This document shows, one piece after another, positions 1 to 12,070 of a DNA stretch of 64,000 nucleotides. Positions within the stretch are counted from its first letter, which is position 1; every line of letters begins with the position of its first letter. Origin of the DNA: Voacanga thouarsii (Eukaryota > Streptophyta > Magnoliopsida > Gentianales > Apocynaceae); contig JANUWF010001110.1 of assembly GCA_026120185.1 (NCBI GenBank), positions 1,837,001 through 1,901,000 of the forward strand, read 5' to 3'. A program made the position numbers and the translations under genes. Below the pieces are notes generated by a model. The model had not been told where the DNA came from, did no database searches, and saw nothing but the letters and a program-made list of their open reading frames with translations.

Positions 1-1076
1 TATCTTTCTAAAATGGTGATTTTAGAATTTGTTTTGTCTTTCCAAAATAGTGATTTTGGAAACATAAAAGTATATTTTTATTTTGTTTAAGCATAGTCAA
101 TGGCATGGTGGATAGTTATGGACTAAAACCAATTATATTTGTTCATGCATTTTATAGTTTTGGTTTTTATGAAATAGGGCCTGCGTGTCTTGCATTCTCT
201 AGAATTCTTGTGTAATTCTCTTCTCATCTAACTCCCCTCGAATGTAACTCGAGGTTTTCTCTTTTTAGGAAATTATGTAATTAGCTTACATAGGTTAGAT
301 AGGAGTAGAATTATTTTATTCTGGAGATAGAAACCAAAACAAGGCGAGGAGGTAAGACCTTCTACTTAAATCATGCATGAACACATAGTGTTAACTATAT
401 TAATTTCTTTTATGGCTCAAAGAAATTAATTTAGGGTAAAGTCCATAACCATACCGCATAATCGCTTTGTTACCATGATTATCAATTGTATGATTATTAA
501 TTATTATGCATGTCATTCAACGAAATCACTAAAAGGAACAAATTCCTCAATTAATATTAAACCTACTTCCTTCCGTTAATATAGTAAGAACGAGAGTCAT
601 TTTTCGAGACCAGGTTGTTGGGCAAACCCAAGCTTACTTGGCATTGGGCATATTCAAGCTATGGAATTAAATTCCTGATTAATGGGTCGGGTTTAATTAA
701 ATTCTTTATCCTGGTTGGACAAACTCAAGCATAAAGAAATTTCGAGGAAAAGTTGGGGTAGCCTAAAAGGCTTTAAGATTAAAAGTTGTTAATCACCCAA
801 TAATCCGGTAGTTACATACGATGTAATTGGTATTAGATACCTACCAATGAACTCAAGGGTGGCTTGTTGGGCAAACCCAAGGTTATTTTGAGGAATTTGG
901 ACACCGGTCCACTAGGAAAGCTTCCAACAGGCTTTCCCGAATCAGTAGTGGGGGCTATTGGTTTGAGTAAAATAGTGGAGTAAAAATGCGTTTAATTAAA
1001 GTCCTAATTATTTGCATATCATGTGCATATACAAGTAGCTAATGTTCTCTATCTTTACATCTAGGTCACTTGCATC
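1..1076 (+). other. 5' leader of copia A1
   Basis: Non-coding leader upstream of the gag ATG. It matches, in reverse, the leaders of A2 (59324-61596) and A3 (40680-42682). It carries TTGGG-CAAA-CCCAA hairpin cores at 618-631 and 867-880, with a weaker relative near 709-731, and the same sites recur in A2 and A3. No ORF of note. A packaging, dimerisation or translation role is only inference. Confidence 0.7.
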
Positions 1077-4000
1077 ATGTCAACGAACTTGAACTTACGT
1101 AGCATTTTGGAAACCAACAAGTTAACCGAATCAAACTATTACGACTGGTATAGAAATTTGAGAATCGTTCTCAAATCGGAAAAGTTGCTCTACGTGCTAG
1201 ATGCTCCTATTCCACCACCACCAGCCCAAGATGCTCATGCTGATGAGCATGATGTCCACAAGAGGCACAAGGAGGATAGCGATATAGCATCATGTATTAT
1301 GCTGGCATCCATGACTCCTGAGTTGCAAAAACAGCATGAGCATATGGATGCTCAATCGATCATTTTACATCTTCGAGAGCTGTTTGATGCCCAAGCCAAA
1401 ACTGAGAGATATGAGATCTCGAAGTAACTATTTCGTTGTAAAATGTCAGAGGGTTCTTCTGTGGCCACTCATGGGCTGAAGATGCTGGGCTTGATAGAGA
1501 AGCTTGGATCTCTCAGGTTTGCAATGGATCATGACTTAAGTGTTGACTTAATTCTACAATCTTTGCCTAATAGTTTCTCACAATTTGTGATTAACTATCA
1601 AATGAACAAGATTGAGTCCACCATTCCTGAATTGATCAATCTTCTCAAAACTGCAGAGTCCTCTATGAAGAAGGATTCCAATGCGGTTTTAATGGTAGAA
1701 TCTTCCTCTTTTAAGAAGAAAGTTCAAAAGAAGAAGAAGAAGGCTGCCATGAAGCCCAAATGTGGTGTGAACAAGAAGGACGTAGCTACCAAGGGCCCAT
1801 GCCATCATTGTGGGAAGATGGGCCACTGAAGGCGCAACTGCAAAGCCTACTTGGAGACCATCAAGGACAAAAAGTAGAAAGAGAAGCTTACAAGCATTTT
1901 TACTTCTTCTCCAGGTATATTTATGATTGAGATAAATACTGCCTTTAGAAATGAGATATGGGTATTAGATACCGGATGTGGATCTCATTTGTGCAATAAC
2001 TTGCAGGGACTAAAGAGCAGTAGAAGGCTAGAGAAAGGCGACGTGGACCTACGTACTGCAAATGGGGCAAAGGTTGCTGCACTTGCTGTGGGGACATATG
2101 AGCTGAACCTGCCTTCGGGATTGATTCTAGAACTGGAAAACTGTTATTATGTACCAGTTTTAATGAAAAACATTATCTCAATTGCGTGTTTAGACTTATG
2201 TAGATTTTATTTAATATTTAAGAATAAATGTTGTTCTTTTTCATTGAATGATATTCATTATGGTTCAACAACTTTGGTTAATGGTTTATATGTTCTAGAC
2301 TTGGACAATCCAATTCTCAATATAAACAATAAGAAACCTAAAATAGATAACTCTAACACCTCTTACTTATGGCATTGTCGTTTGGGCCATGTAAATGAAA
2401 ATCGTGTTTCTAAGTTACACAAGCTTGGTGACTTAGGGTCATTTGATTATGAATCATATGGCACATGCTAGTCTTGTTTACTAGGCAAAATGACTAAAAC
2501 TCCTTTTCCAGGAAAAGGAGAATGGGCCAAGGAGTTATTAGAACTCATACATTCTGATGTATGTGGCCCAATGTCAATACAAGCAATAGGAGGTTATAAC
2601 TATTTCATAACATTTATCGATGATTTCTCACGATACAGGTATTTGTATTTAATGAAATACAAATCTGAGGCATTTGAAAGGTTCAAAGACTTCAAGAATG
2701 AAATAGAGAAATAACTTGACAAAAGTTTTAAGACTTTAAGATCTGATCGAGGAGAAAAATATTTGAGTTAAGAGTTTCTGAGTTATCTTAGAGATAATGG
2801 GATATTATCACTATGGACTCCACCACATACACCTCAACATAACGGTGTATCTGAGAGAAGGAATTGAACCCTTCTAGACATGGTACGGACCATGATGGCT
2901 TCTGCAGACCTACTAAAATTATTTTGGGGGTATGCACTAGAAACTTCTGTTTATATACTGAGCAGAGTTCCGACAAAATCGGTTGATACTACCCCATTTG
3001 AGATGTTCTTTGGTAAAAAACTAAAGTTATCTCACTTACGAGTATGGGGTTGTCCTGCCTTTGTTAAAAGGCCAAAGTCAGACAAACTTAATAGTAAATC
3101 TGACTAGTGTTTGTTTGCGGGATATCCAAAAGAATCTTTTGGATATTACTTCTATCAACCATCCGAAAATAAATTGTTTGTTTTGAAGCATGCTGTCTTT
3201 TTAGAGAAGGAGCACATGCTCAAGGGGGACAGTGGGAGTAAGATTGAACTTAATGAAGTTCATGAAGATCAAACAAACGAGGATCAACCATCTAACCCCA
3301 CATCTATTGAGAGAATAGATGAACCTTCTAATACACAAGAACTTCATAGATCTAGTAGGATATGTATGGCACCTGAGAGATATGGATTTCTCATTAGTGA
3401 CCATAATGACGTATTGCTCATAGATGAAGATGATCTTACTACCTACAAGGATGTTCTGAATAGTTCAGAATCTGACAAATGGCTTGAGGCCATGAAGTCA
3501 GAGATGGATTCCATGTACGATAACCAAGTATGGACTTTGGTTGATTCACCCAAAGAAATTAAACCTATTGGGTACAAGTAGGTTTTCAAGAAGAAAACGG
3601 ACATGGATGGTAACTTAGTTACCTATAAAGCACGACTAATGGCGAAGAGTTATCGTCAATAACATGGTATTGACTATGATGAAACCTTCTCGCCAGGAGC
3701 CATGTTTTAATCCATCATTGCTGCTCATTATGATTATGAGATTTGGTAAATGGATGTGAAAATAGCTTTCCTAAATGGAAATCTGACTGAGGAAGTGTAT
3801 ATGACACAACCTGAGGGTTTCATATCCAGTGATGGCACAAAGGTGTGTAAGCTACAACGGTTTATTTATGGACTTAAGCAAGCTTCTAGGAGTTGGAATA
3901 TCCGTTTTGATGAAACAATCAAAGAGTTTGGTTTCATTCAAAATATGGATGAGCCTTGTGTATACAAGAAGGTTAGTGGGAGTGCAATCGTTTTCTTACT

Positions 4001-4985
4001 GTTTTATGTAGATGACATATTGCTAATAGGAAACGATATACCTGTCTTGCAAACGGATAAAATTTGGTTGTCCAAACAATTCTCCATGAAAGACCTTGGT
4101 GAAGCAACCTATATTCTTGGAATTAGGATCTATAGAGATAGATCCAAAATGTTACTTGGTCTTTCACAGTCTACATACATAGATAAAGTGCTAAAGAGGT
4201 TTAGCATGCAAGAATCCAAAAAGGGATTCTTGCCCATGTCACATGGTGTAAGCCTTTCAAAGTTGATGTCTCCCAAGGCATAAGTTGAAAGGGATCACAT
4301 GAGTAAGATTCTATATGCCTCGGCAGTTGGATCTATCATGTATGCTATGATATGTACTAGGCCCGATGTATCTTGTGCTCTCAGTTTGACGAGCAGATAC
4401 CAATTCGACCCTGGTGAGGGTCATTGGGCGGCTGTAAAGAACATCCTTAAGTACTTATGAAAGACTAAGGACATGTTCTTAGTATATGGAGAAGGTGATT
4501 TGAAAATAAATGGGTATACTGATGCCAGTTTTCAATCTGATAAAGATGATTTCAAATCACAATCCGGCTACGTATTTACGTTGTGCGGAGGGGCAATAAG
4601 TTGGAAAAGTTCCAAACAAGAGACTATTGCCGACTCTACGACAGAAGCTGAGTACATATCTATTTCTGAAGCAGCTAAGGAGGCTGTTTGGATCAAGAAG
4701 TTCGTGACGGAACTGGGTGTGGTTCCTAGTGTTGTTGGTCCAATAACTTTGTATTGTGACAACAACGGAGCCATTGCACGAGCAAAGGAGCTGCGGTCAC
4801 ACCAACGATCCAAACACGTACTACGATGCTATCATCTGATCCGGGAGATCATAGATAGGAATGATGTAAAGATAGAGAGAGTTTCCACGGATGAGAACAT
4901 AGCTGACCCGCTTACGAAAGCACTATCCCAAAAGAAACATGATTGTCATGTTGAGTCATTCGGTATTAGATACATGAATGATTGA
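1077..4985 (+). pseudogene. copia polyprotein (gag-pro-int-RT-RNase H), multiple stops
   Basis: A single continuous frame of about 1300 codons, full length for a copia polyprotein, with no frameshift seen. Domains in order: gag (1077-1830) with a CCHC zinc knuckle CHHCGKMGH near 1800 that runs into a stop in place of the usual Trp; protease with active site LDTGC near 1955; integrase with an HCRLGH zinc motif near 2375 and core motifs including DDFSRY near 2620 and PQHNGVSER near 2835; RT with YVDD near 4005; RNase H with the DNNGAIARAKE region near 4760. In-frame stops begin at 1425, 1827, 1875, 2469, 2712, 2769, 2865, 3105, 3579, 3660, 3708, 3747, 4281 and 4458; the terminal stop is 4983-4985. 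Several are TGG to TAG/TGA, CAA to TAA or CGA to TGA changes, the pattern of cytosine deamination. Start chosen because the A2 and A3 gag genes begin at the same residue. Confidence 0.93.
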
Positions 4986-4990
4986 CTCTA

Positions 4991-5005
4991 GTGCAAGTGG
5001 GAGTT
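4991..5005 (+). promoter_or_regulatory. polypurine tract of A1
   Basis: GTGCAAGTGGGAGTT lies immediately before the TGTTAG start of the 3' LTR and just after the polyprotein stop, where a plus-strand primer is expected. A2 has the near-identical tract at 55430-55443 on the other strand. Confidence 0.8.
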
Positions 5006-6725
5006 TGTTAGTGTTGTGCCCTAGAGGCAATCACTTGTACATTGTATATGACACATTTTATTTTAATAAAAAGGCATTATTTATCTTACAGTTTCTTCTG
5101 TTTACTTTAAGTAATATAACTGTTCGATAAAGTCCCGAGTACAACTCTGTGTTAAGGAAATTATGATAGAAATCATGATATGAGATTCCTACTACGCTGG
5201 ATGGTGTTAGTACTTAAATAGTCCCTAGTTATAGTATTAATGAGACAGGACATCATTAATACGTTAAGACTAGCATGTGTTAGACTTCCTGATTTGATCA
5301 GGTGGTGGTTCTCATAACCGTGAGTATTGAGATACTCAAAGTTAACACATGCATATTTGTTAATGGAACAAGTTTATTGGATGACCTAGCTTTGAGATAA
5401 TCACATAGATAACTATTTAGTGCCAGTGATATAATCTCAATATAGCAAACGTGCAAGTATCCTTAGACTTGAGATCTCCAAGGTACTTTGTTTGCTAAGC
5501 CTTGTACTTTGATTCCAATCTCTGGAGCTCGATCGAGGGCCGCCTATGGGATGGATATTGGGTACATGGTGAGGTAAACGAAAGTAGTTGAGAGGGTCAA
5601 TAAAGGATTCACCACTCCTAATAGTAGGGGCGAATATCTTACGGCCACTTGTAGGAATTACTACTCGAAAGTCCTTGGCCAAGGCAATTGTGTATTGGAA
5701 ACAGTTCCAATTGATACACATCTAGAGTAGTGGGTTCCTGGTACAAGTACTATTGTATTCGGGCCAGAATTAATTCTGGAGGGAGTTGGCACTAAGTCTG
5801 TACTCCAAACCGAATGAGATATTGTATGGTGAAAGGAGTTGATTGCACTGAAGTTTGTTATTGAAGGGTTCATGTCAAGCCACTTGACTTCCTGGACTCT
5901 TGGGTGGTCATGATGTGTTGCTAGATACCACTCATAATTTGGGAATATGGGTTTATTAATTGATGAATTAAAAAACCAATCCTTATTAGAATTAATATGA
6001 TTAATTTTAATTAATTATGGATTATTAATCTCAAAGACGTTTGGATTAATTCATGTTCTCTACCAATTGACTGGGAAACCTACTAGGTCACACACAATAG
6101 AGGATTATATATTCAAGATGTTATTTGATAACATTGTGGAGTTAATTGAGAGAAAGAAAAATTGTTGTGGACAAATTATAATTAGTTATAATTTGTGATA
6201 CAAGTTGTAATTGTGAGAACTTAATGTTTCCAATTACAATTTGGGAATTTTAATAAGATTAGAATTCTCAGTTTTGGGAAGGAAATTTCGTGTGATATAT
6301 AGTAGCTAATAACACACGAAAAAAAATCCTAGCCAATAGCTGAATAACACACAAAAACAACAGCCACAAAAATCTTCTTCTTCTCTCTCTCGATTTTGAT
6401 CTTGAATCCTAGCCGCCATCATTTTTCTGCTAGCACAGAAATTTGGTGCTTGAGTATTCCTCTGTGTGGATTACTGTTAGAGATAATCACACACTGTGAT
6501 TATAGTGGTTAGACGTTTAACTCACGTGGAGGTTGATCACGAGGATTGCTGGATCGCGCCTTAACTTAAAGAAGAAATTTTTGTTCTTCGGACGATCACG
6601 CAAAGGTAAAAGCTGTTACCTTTACCCTCATTATGTCTTGTTTTCCACACATAGATGGGTCCTGGGAAGGTATCTTGTTTTATTTTTCACTGTACCATAT
6701 AGGATATAAGCCTGAGATACCCAAC
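5006..6725 (+). repeat. 3' LTR of copia A1
   Basis: Begins TGTTAGTGTTGTGCCC directly after the polypurine tract and ends GATACCCAACA, where the sequence becomes gypsy RT. Length 1720 bp, close to the A2 LTR (about 1717 bp). The first two thirds match the A2 and A3 LTRs in reverse; the last few hundred bases differ strongly from A2. Short ORFs in it are not genes. Confidence 0.88.
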
Positions 6726-7499
6726 ATAACTATCCATTTGAATAAACCAATAGATCCTGGGCAACGAAAAGCTGTCTTCCTGGTATCTTTTTCAGTTATG
6801 AATATCTAGTTGTATCCGGAGTTTCCATCCATGAAGCTTAAGAATTAGTTTCTTACAGTGGAGTCTACCACCATATTGGCCATCAACATGGTGTATTCAT
6901 CCTTTGGGGTGGCCAAATTCAGATTTCTAAAATCAACGCAAACCTGCAGCTGTTCGTTCTTTTCAATGACGGCCACATTGTTGGATACCCAATTTGCATA
7001 TCAGCAAGTACGGATAAAACCACAATGAAGCAACCTCTCAATTTCTTTCTTAATCCTGCGTAAAAAAGTAAGATTAAAACACTAGGCAGGCTATTTATGA
7101 GGCCTGAAACCTTCTTTGATTGCAAGCAATGCTTTACAATACCTCTCTCCAGTCTTGGCATCTCATGATAATCCCACGCAAAATAGTCTTTGTACTTGCG
7201 AATCAGTACCATTAGAGCATTCCACTAATCAAAAGTTAAACATAAGCTTACCTTTGTAGTTCTGTTCTCCCCAGGTTCCCCGATGTCCACTTCTGTTAAT
7301 GGGTCCTGAGCAGCGAAACTAGGTGCATGCCGAACGTCAGGGTTCTTTATTTTTGGACATTGATCCTCCAGCCCTTCCATTGTGATATAGTTATAAGCCA
7401 TGATAAGCTTGGAGCAATGGCTCGGGTCAAAAGTAGAACGGTAGAATACTGCCTTATTCATGTGCACTTCTACGAAAAATAGATTGGGATTGGCTGGTA
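6726..7499 (-). pseudogene. gypsy RT, N-terminal part (G1), frameshifted
   Basis: On the minus strand the sequence contains KYKDYFAWDYHEMP, the usual entry to a gypsy RT domain (about 7160-7200). After roughly 7125 the reading continues in another frame as NNVAVIEKN and VCVDFRNLN, typical RT motifs, then FMDGNSGYN and TAFRCPGSIG (about 6760-6820). The domain breaks at 6726 by insertion of copia A1, before the catalytic YXDD box. It is therefore disrupted by an insertion, a frameshift and stops. Confidence 0.85.
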
Positions 7500-8703
7500 T
7501 CCTTTCTACTCGTTCTCCATCCTAGATTAACATCATTTGGTGAAGCGTTGATGAAACGCAGTGATTCACATGAATCAAATTCCTACCAAGTGAGACAAAA
7601 TATGCTGGCTTTGCCATGATTACAAAGAAAATAGTCTTACTAATCTTGGATCCTACGGCCACCTCAAAAGTGATAACCCCTTCTGTCTTGGCAGCCTTCT
7701 TGGTGAAATTAAGCATTTGTACATTAGTAAGAGTTAGATAGTGGTGATCCTTATCCAACCGCCTTAAAGTTGCCAATGGCAACACGTTCAACATAACTCG
7801 TCTATCAATAAAAACTCGAGAGAAAGGTCTTCCATTGATATGTGCCTTAATGTACAATGGTTTGAGGTGATTCGAATGTTCTATCGTGGGAATCAGAAAG
7901 AGCATCCCTTCCGATAGCACTTTAAACTCGATAAGCTCAATGGCCGCTTCTTCTGTTGCATAGTAATCTTCTTCTACCGCTTCTTGTTCAGCCTTAGCTC
8001 AGAATTGTGACAAAAGAATACTGAGCATATTCTGACTCGTGGGAGCACCTACTTTTTTCTCCGACCATTGTTCCAACGCTTGTTTCTACTGAGCCCGTCT
8101 CATTTGTTCCTGTCATTTCTGAGTTTTTGTGAGCTTGGAACAATGGTCTGGAAAGAACGGCGATTTGCAAGGCACATGCATTGTAAATTTCTCATCCTTC
8201 CCCTGGAAATGGGCCACAAAGGTTGGAACTATAAGCCAGGTGAAAATTGACGGTTGACCATCTAGCCTCTGGAACGTTGGTTTGTTTCCTTCCAACTACC
8301 TCTTGACGGGAGAATCTCCTAACTCATGCTCCTTGTTTTTTTTGCATGTTTGCACTATGCTTGCATCTGCTATCAGGAACGGATCTATATCGACTACGGT
8401 TTCTTCTCGTTTGTTAGCAAATCTTACCCTTCCCTCTTGTAAAGCTTTCCGTATTATGTTCCTGAAAATCACACAGCTATTAGTATTATGAAAAAATGAA
8501 TTGTGCTACTTATAGTATTTCTTGTCCTTTAATTCCTGTGGCCCCAGAAGTTTGTGACCGAATGGCAGACGAATCTACTTGTCTTTAACCATTTGATCAA
8601 AGATTTGCTCAGTCCTGGATATATCAAAAGTATATGTGGATGGGCCTGCAGGAGAAGCTTCCCTCTTCTCTTTGCCAGGCTTCAAAAAAGGGCAAGTGTA
8701 AGA
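7500..8703 (-). pseudogene. gypsy gag-RT linker and aspartic protease (G1)
   Basis: Same minus-strand frame as the gag upstream, interrupted only by stops. The protease-like domain (about 7522-7920) has the retropepsin context PFSRVFIDRRVMLNVLPL. The usual active site of this family is D-[SG]-G, but here Asp is followed by two Arg codons, so the enzyme would be dead even without the stops. The 7960-8700 stretch is the less conserved linker, with a Cys/His-containing segment near 8150. Confidence 0.75.
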
Positions 8704-10188
8704 TGCACCTTTTACTAATTAAGTTGCCATCATATCTAGAACTTGTTCTTCCTCATTATTAATAACACCATCCATTACTGATATTATGGTTTGTCCTTGA
8801 GAAAACTTGACAGACCCATTTTTCTTTTTTTCCTTGATCATTTCCTCTATAATGACGGCCTGAGACAACAAACAGGATAGATTAGAGAAATCTTGTAGGA
8901 TAAGGCGTTCCTTAAGTTGCGGATGAATTCTACTGATAGATATCCGGGCACACTCCATTTTCGGTAACTGGGTGGTGCATTTGGCCTTAATTTGCCGAAA
9001 GCGCTTGATGAATTCTGCAACACCTTCAAATGATCTCTGTTTAACTACCAAAAGATCAGCTATGGACACCTCAGGTGCTGGTTTAAAAAAACGCTCATGA
9101 AAGATTCGTTCCATATCGGCCCAAGTATGCACTAAACCAAGTGTTAAGTTTGCATACCAAGTAAACGCTGTTCCTGTCAAGAATAAAGATAATAACTGTA
9201 ATTTTTGTCAATTACTATTCCCAAACTCTCCACATTGTGCTGTGAACCTCCTTATATGCTCCATAGTGGATTTATTATCTTCTCCAGAGAAAGTGGAGAA
9301 CTTTGGCAACTTAAATCCCCGTGGTAGTACCGCCATGGAGTCTACCCATTTTGGATAAGGCTTCTGATGTACTGGCTGATCTCTAGCCTGTCAATGCACT
9401 ACCTCCGTTATTAAGTTGGCATTAGCTGAAGGCATTGGTTGTTGAGCTTACATGGGGGAACCTACCATAGTTGGTCGAGAACCTTGTCCGGAGAATAAAG
9501 CCATCTCAGAATACCCTGCCTCCTGCAGCGGATAAACCGTTGTCGTAACGGGATACGCAGTCGGGACGGTTGCGATGTAGCTCTGATGTCCTCTGTACAA
9601 AGAGCCAATATTCTTGTTTGGGGCAGCATTCTGGTCATAGAACATCTATGCTCCCATCAGCACTTGGGTCCCTACAATCGAATATGGTGGAGTTCTTCAT
9701 GGGAAAGATTCCGTCGGAACCATAACAGGTGCATTTACCCCCGAATTCCATTAGTGCCCCCCGGGCATCGGCATAGATTACTCTTGGTGCAATAATTGCA
9801 TGGACCCATAAGAAGGTGCAACAAAGGATGAGGGAGGAGGATACACACCTATCTGAGGTGCCCCCCGAGCATTTTGCCTTTGTTCAAACTTATGAAGCTC
9901 GTTCTGCAGCAAAGGTCGGAATACTGTGGTGAACTACAAAATAAGGCTCTGAATGAGTTCACCTGTACACTGCTCCATAGCCTATTGTATGGTGGTTAGA
10001 GAAGTGGGTGTCAACTGGGACACCTGGGGAGGAGACGATGTCTGCACCTACTGTTGCTCAACGAGAGTAACCTAGGTGCTCCCGGATGTCGTCATGGTAG
10101 GATTAAAAGCTCTTCGTAAGGTTCGAACAGTAGGCCGATCGGATGATTCCAATGAAGGCCCTGAGGATTGCTGTTGAGAATTAGCCAT
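8704..10188 (-). pseudogene. gypsy gag (G1), stops only
   Basis: Starts MANSQQQSSGPSLESS at 10188; the same start is conserved in fragment G2 at 28128. A Pro/Tyr-rich N-terminal region (about 9450-10100) is followed by the retrotransposon gag domain (8719-9180) with TGTAFTWYANL and TWADMERIFHERFF, highly typical of Tat/Ogre-type plant gypsy gag. The whole gene is in one frame with the downstream linker and protease and is broken by several nonsense codons, for example near 9432, 9646 and 9770. Gag would form the virus-like particle. Confidence 0.87.
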
Positions 10189-10230
10189 AATGCGTCCTGA
10201 ACGCAATTGCATGCAATAACTGCCTTTCGG

Positions 10231-10249
10231 GTCCCACTGGCGCGTGCCA
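10231..10249 (-). promoter_or_regulatory. probable primer binding site of G1
   Basis: On the minus strand, five bases after the LTR end GCAACA, lies TGGCACGCGCCAGTGGGAC. It starts with TGG as primer sites do and sits between LTR and gag leader. I do not assign the tRNA. In G2 the matching stretch is degraded. Confidence 0.45.
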
Positions 10250-10265
10250 ATTTATGTTGCTTTAC

Positions 10266-11150
10266 AAATTTGGGTATAAAAAATCATATAAAAATAAGCA
10301 CATTTCCAATCAAGTTAAATTAAAATGTTAACCCTAAATTACACATATGAGCAAGCGTACTCATCATTAAGCATATCACAGAATTTAAAACGAGTATCGA
10401 TCCTCAAGGAACAAGCATGCAGTAATAACTTTTCTTTCATTGTTTAACCAGCTTAATAAAGGAAAAAAGAATAAAAAAAAATAAAATAACAGAATATATA
10501 CATGTCAAGGATGGAGAATTATGTAACTCAAACCATTATTTTGACAAACACGACCTTAAAGTACCTAATCATTATCATAACTAATCATTCTCTTGGCATC
10601 ATAAAGGATTAAGATAGATTCACTTCTTTTCCAATATATGAAATCACCATCTTCTAGGTAAATTAGCATCACATATCTTGTCTCAACTAATTCATCCAAA
10701 AGATGCATTAAACACAATTCTTGATTAAATCCTCATATCCTGGCAAATTTAAAATATGAAATTAACTAATGAATCCATATCCTGGCCGACATCAATTAAT
10801 CTTTAATTACCCAGTTCTTCGCAATTAACCCATTTTTCAAGCAAGTTAAAAGACAACAAATATGAAATTAATGAATTGAGACCACTATCAACCTCCTTTC
10901 CAAGCAAGTTAATAGAAAGAAATAACAAATTAATCTTGTAATCAGCATAAGTAATTAAATACCAAGAATAATAATCAATTAATCAAAAGATCAAAGTAAC
11001 TCTAAAAATCATGAATACCGAAAATAATGTCAAATTATAATAAAACAATTAATACAACATTGTTCAAGAAAAGAAAACAAAGTTAAACGAAAGCACTCAT
11101 AGACAAGCCTCCTTCTTCTTCTTTCGTAGACTCCCTTGTACAATCCTCCT
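10266..11150 (-). repeat. Athila-type LTR fragment lacking U3
   Basis: Matches the 3' half of the LTRs at 14210-15793, 19118-20647 and 21479-22836 (same strand sense as the first two). It lacks the terminal 12 or so bases at its left end and everything upstream of roughly 65 bp past the expected transcription start. No target duplication is visible, so both ends look like deletion junctions. Confidence 0.8.
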
Positions 11151-12070
11151 GTCGCGGAAGGCACTAAAAACAGGTCATTTTGGTAATTTTTTTTTCAAAC
11201 TCTCCAACTCCCTCTCAAATTCTCTCTAACCTGTACAGGCTCCACATCCTAAACCTTTCAAAATTTGATTTTTCACCTTCCAAACACTTCTAAAGTATCA
11301 TTCTATCAATCTTTTGTTGATTCTACGGATCAAAATCCTCTAAATCTTTCATTTTTCACAAAAATCCAATCTTCAATCTGCCTTCAAAGAGCTTTGATTT
11401 CTGGAAAAATGTTGCATATTTTGCTTGCCCGTGCATAGAAGAACATAAAGGTACGTTTTTCTTGAATTCCCACGGTTAAAATGTTGTAGGTAAATTTTTC
11501 TAATTTTAGGTGTATTTTTTGGCCGAAATTTGGGATATGTAATGTTCTCTTACATTGTGAATCAATTTGTGAGCTTCATGACATTGGATATATCATGAGT
11601 TGATGATTCTTGAGAACTTTATTCATTCACATGATCATTAGGGAGTTTATGTATTCGCTTAAGGGTATGATTATAGCTATTATGATGATTGAGTAACTAG
11701 TTGCCCATTGACCTTGAATTATCTTACACTTGATCACTATAATGCCATGATGATTCCATAATTCACATGATCATGTTATGAGCATCTAGACACATTGGGT
11801 TTGTTAAGCACATTTACGCTTTCCAGTGAGATATTATGCTTATTCTTGTAGGTTGTGTGAAAATTGTGGTGGATTGATTGGAGGAGGTTGAATTGGTTAT
11901 TGTGTTGGTGAAAGGTATACTTTAAGGAGTTTGGGAATTGGGGTATGAGCTGGTTGAGAATTGAGTGTTGTGTTGTGCATTGTGTTTGAAAAGGGGAGAT
12001 TACATTCTTCTGAAATCTTTGAGCTTCCTAGTACTTATACTCCTATCTTTACTACTATCTCCTTCCTAAT
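11151..12070 (+). other. leader of F1, no gene seen
   Basis: About 900 bp without a coding frame. The first part is rich in C/T (CTCTCCAACTCCCTCTC and similar), like plant 5' UTRs; the rest is AT-rich. It lies directly upstream of the F1 ORF and is interpreted as its leader. The expected 5' LTR and primer binding site were not found. Confidence 0.4.

Larger units (their letters stand above)
1..6725 (+). mobile_element. Ty1/copia LTR retrotransposon A1, 5' end outside window
   Basis: The window opens in the 5' leader of a copia element. In order it holds leader (1-1076), one gag-protease-integrase-RT-RNase H frame (1077-4985), a polypurine tract and a 3' LTR (5006-6725). The order protease, integrase, RT, RNase H identifies Ty1/copia. 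The 5' LTR and primer binding site must lie to the left: the related minus-strand element A2 has about 2.3 kb between its gag start and its LTR. The 3' LTR ends inside the RT of gypsy remnant G1, so A1 inserted into G1. The target duplication cannot be checked because the left end is absent. Inactive: 14 in-frame stops. Confidence 0.93.
6726..10265 (-). mobile_element. Ty3/gypsy Tat/Ogre-like remnant G1
   Basis: Read on the minus strand this is leader, gag, linker, protease and the N-terminal part of RT. It stops at 6726 where copia A1 is inserted, so the rest should continue left of A1, outside the window. At its 5' end only about 11 bp of LTR (TGTTGCTTTAC, 10255-10265) remain before an Athila-type LTR fragment. 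The gag sequence is of the type usual in plant Tat/Ogre elements. A second copy of its first 350 bp, with the probable LTR attached, lies at 27846-28900 (G2). Confidence 0.85.
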
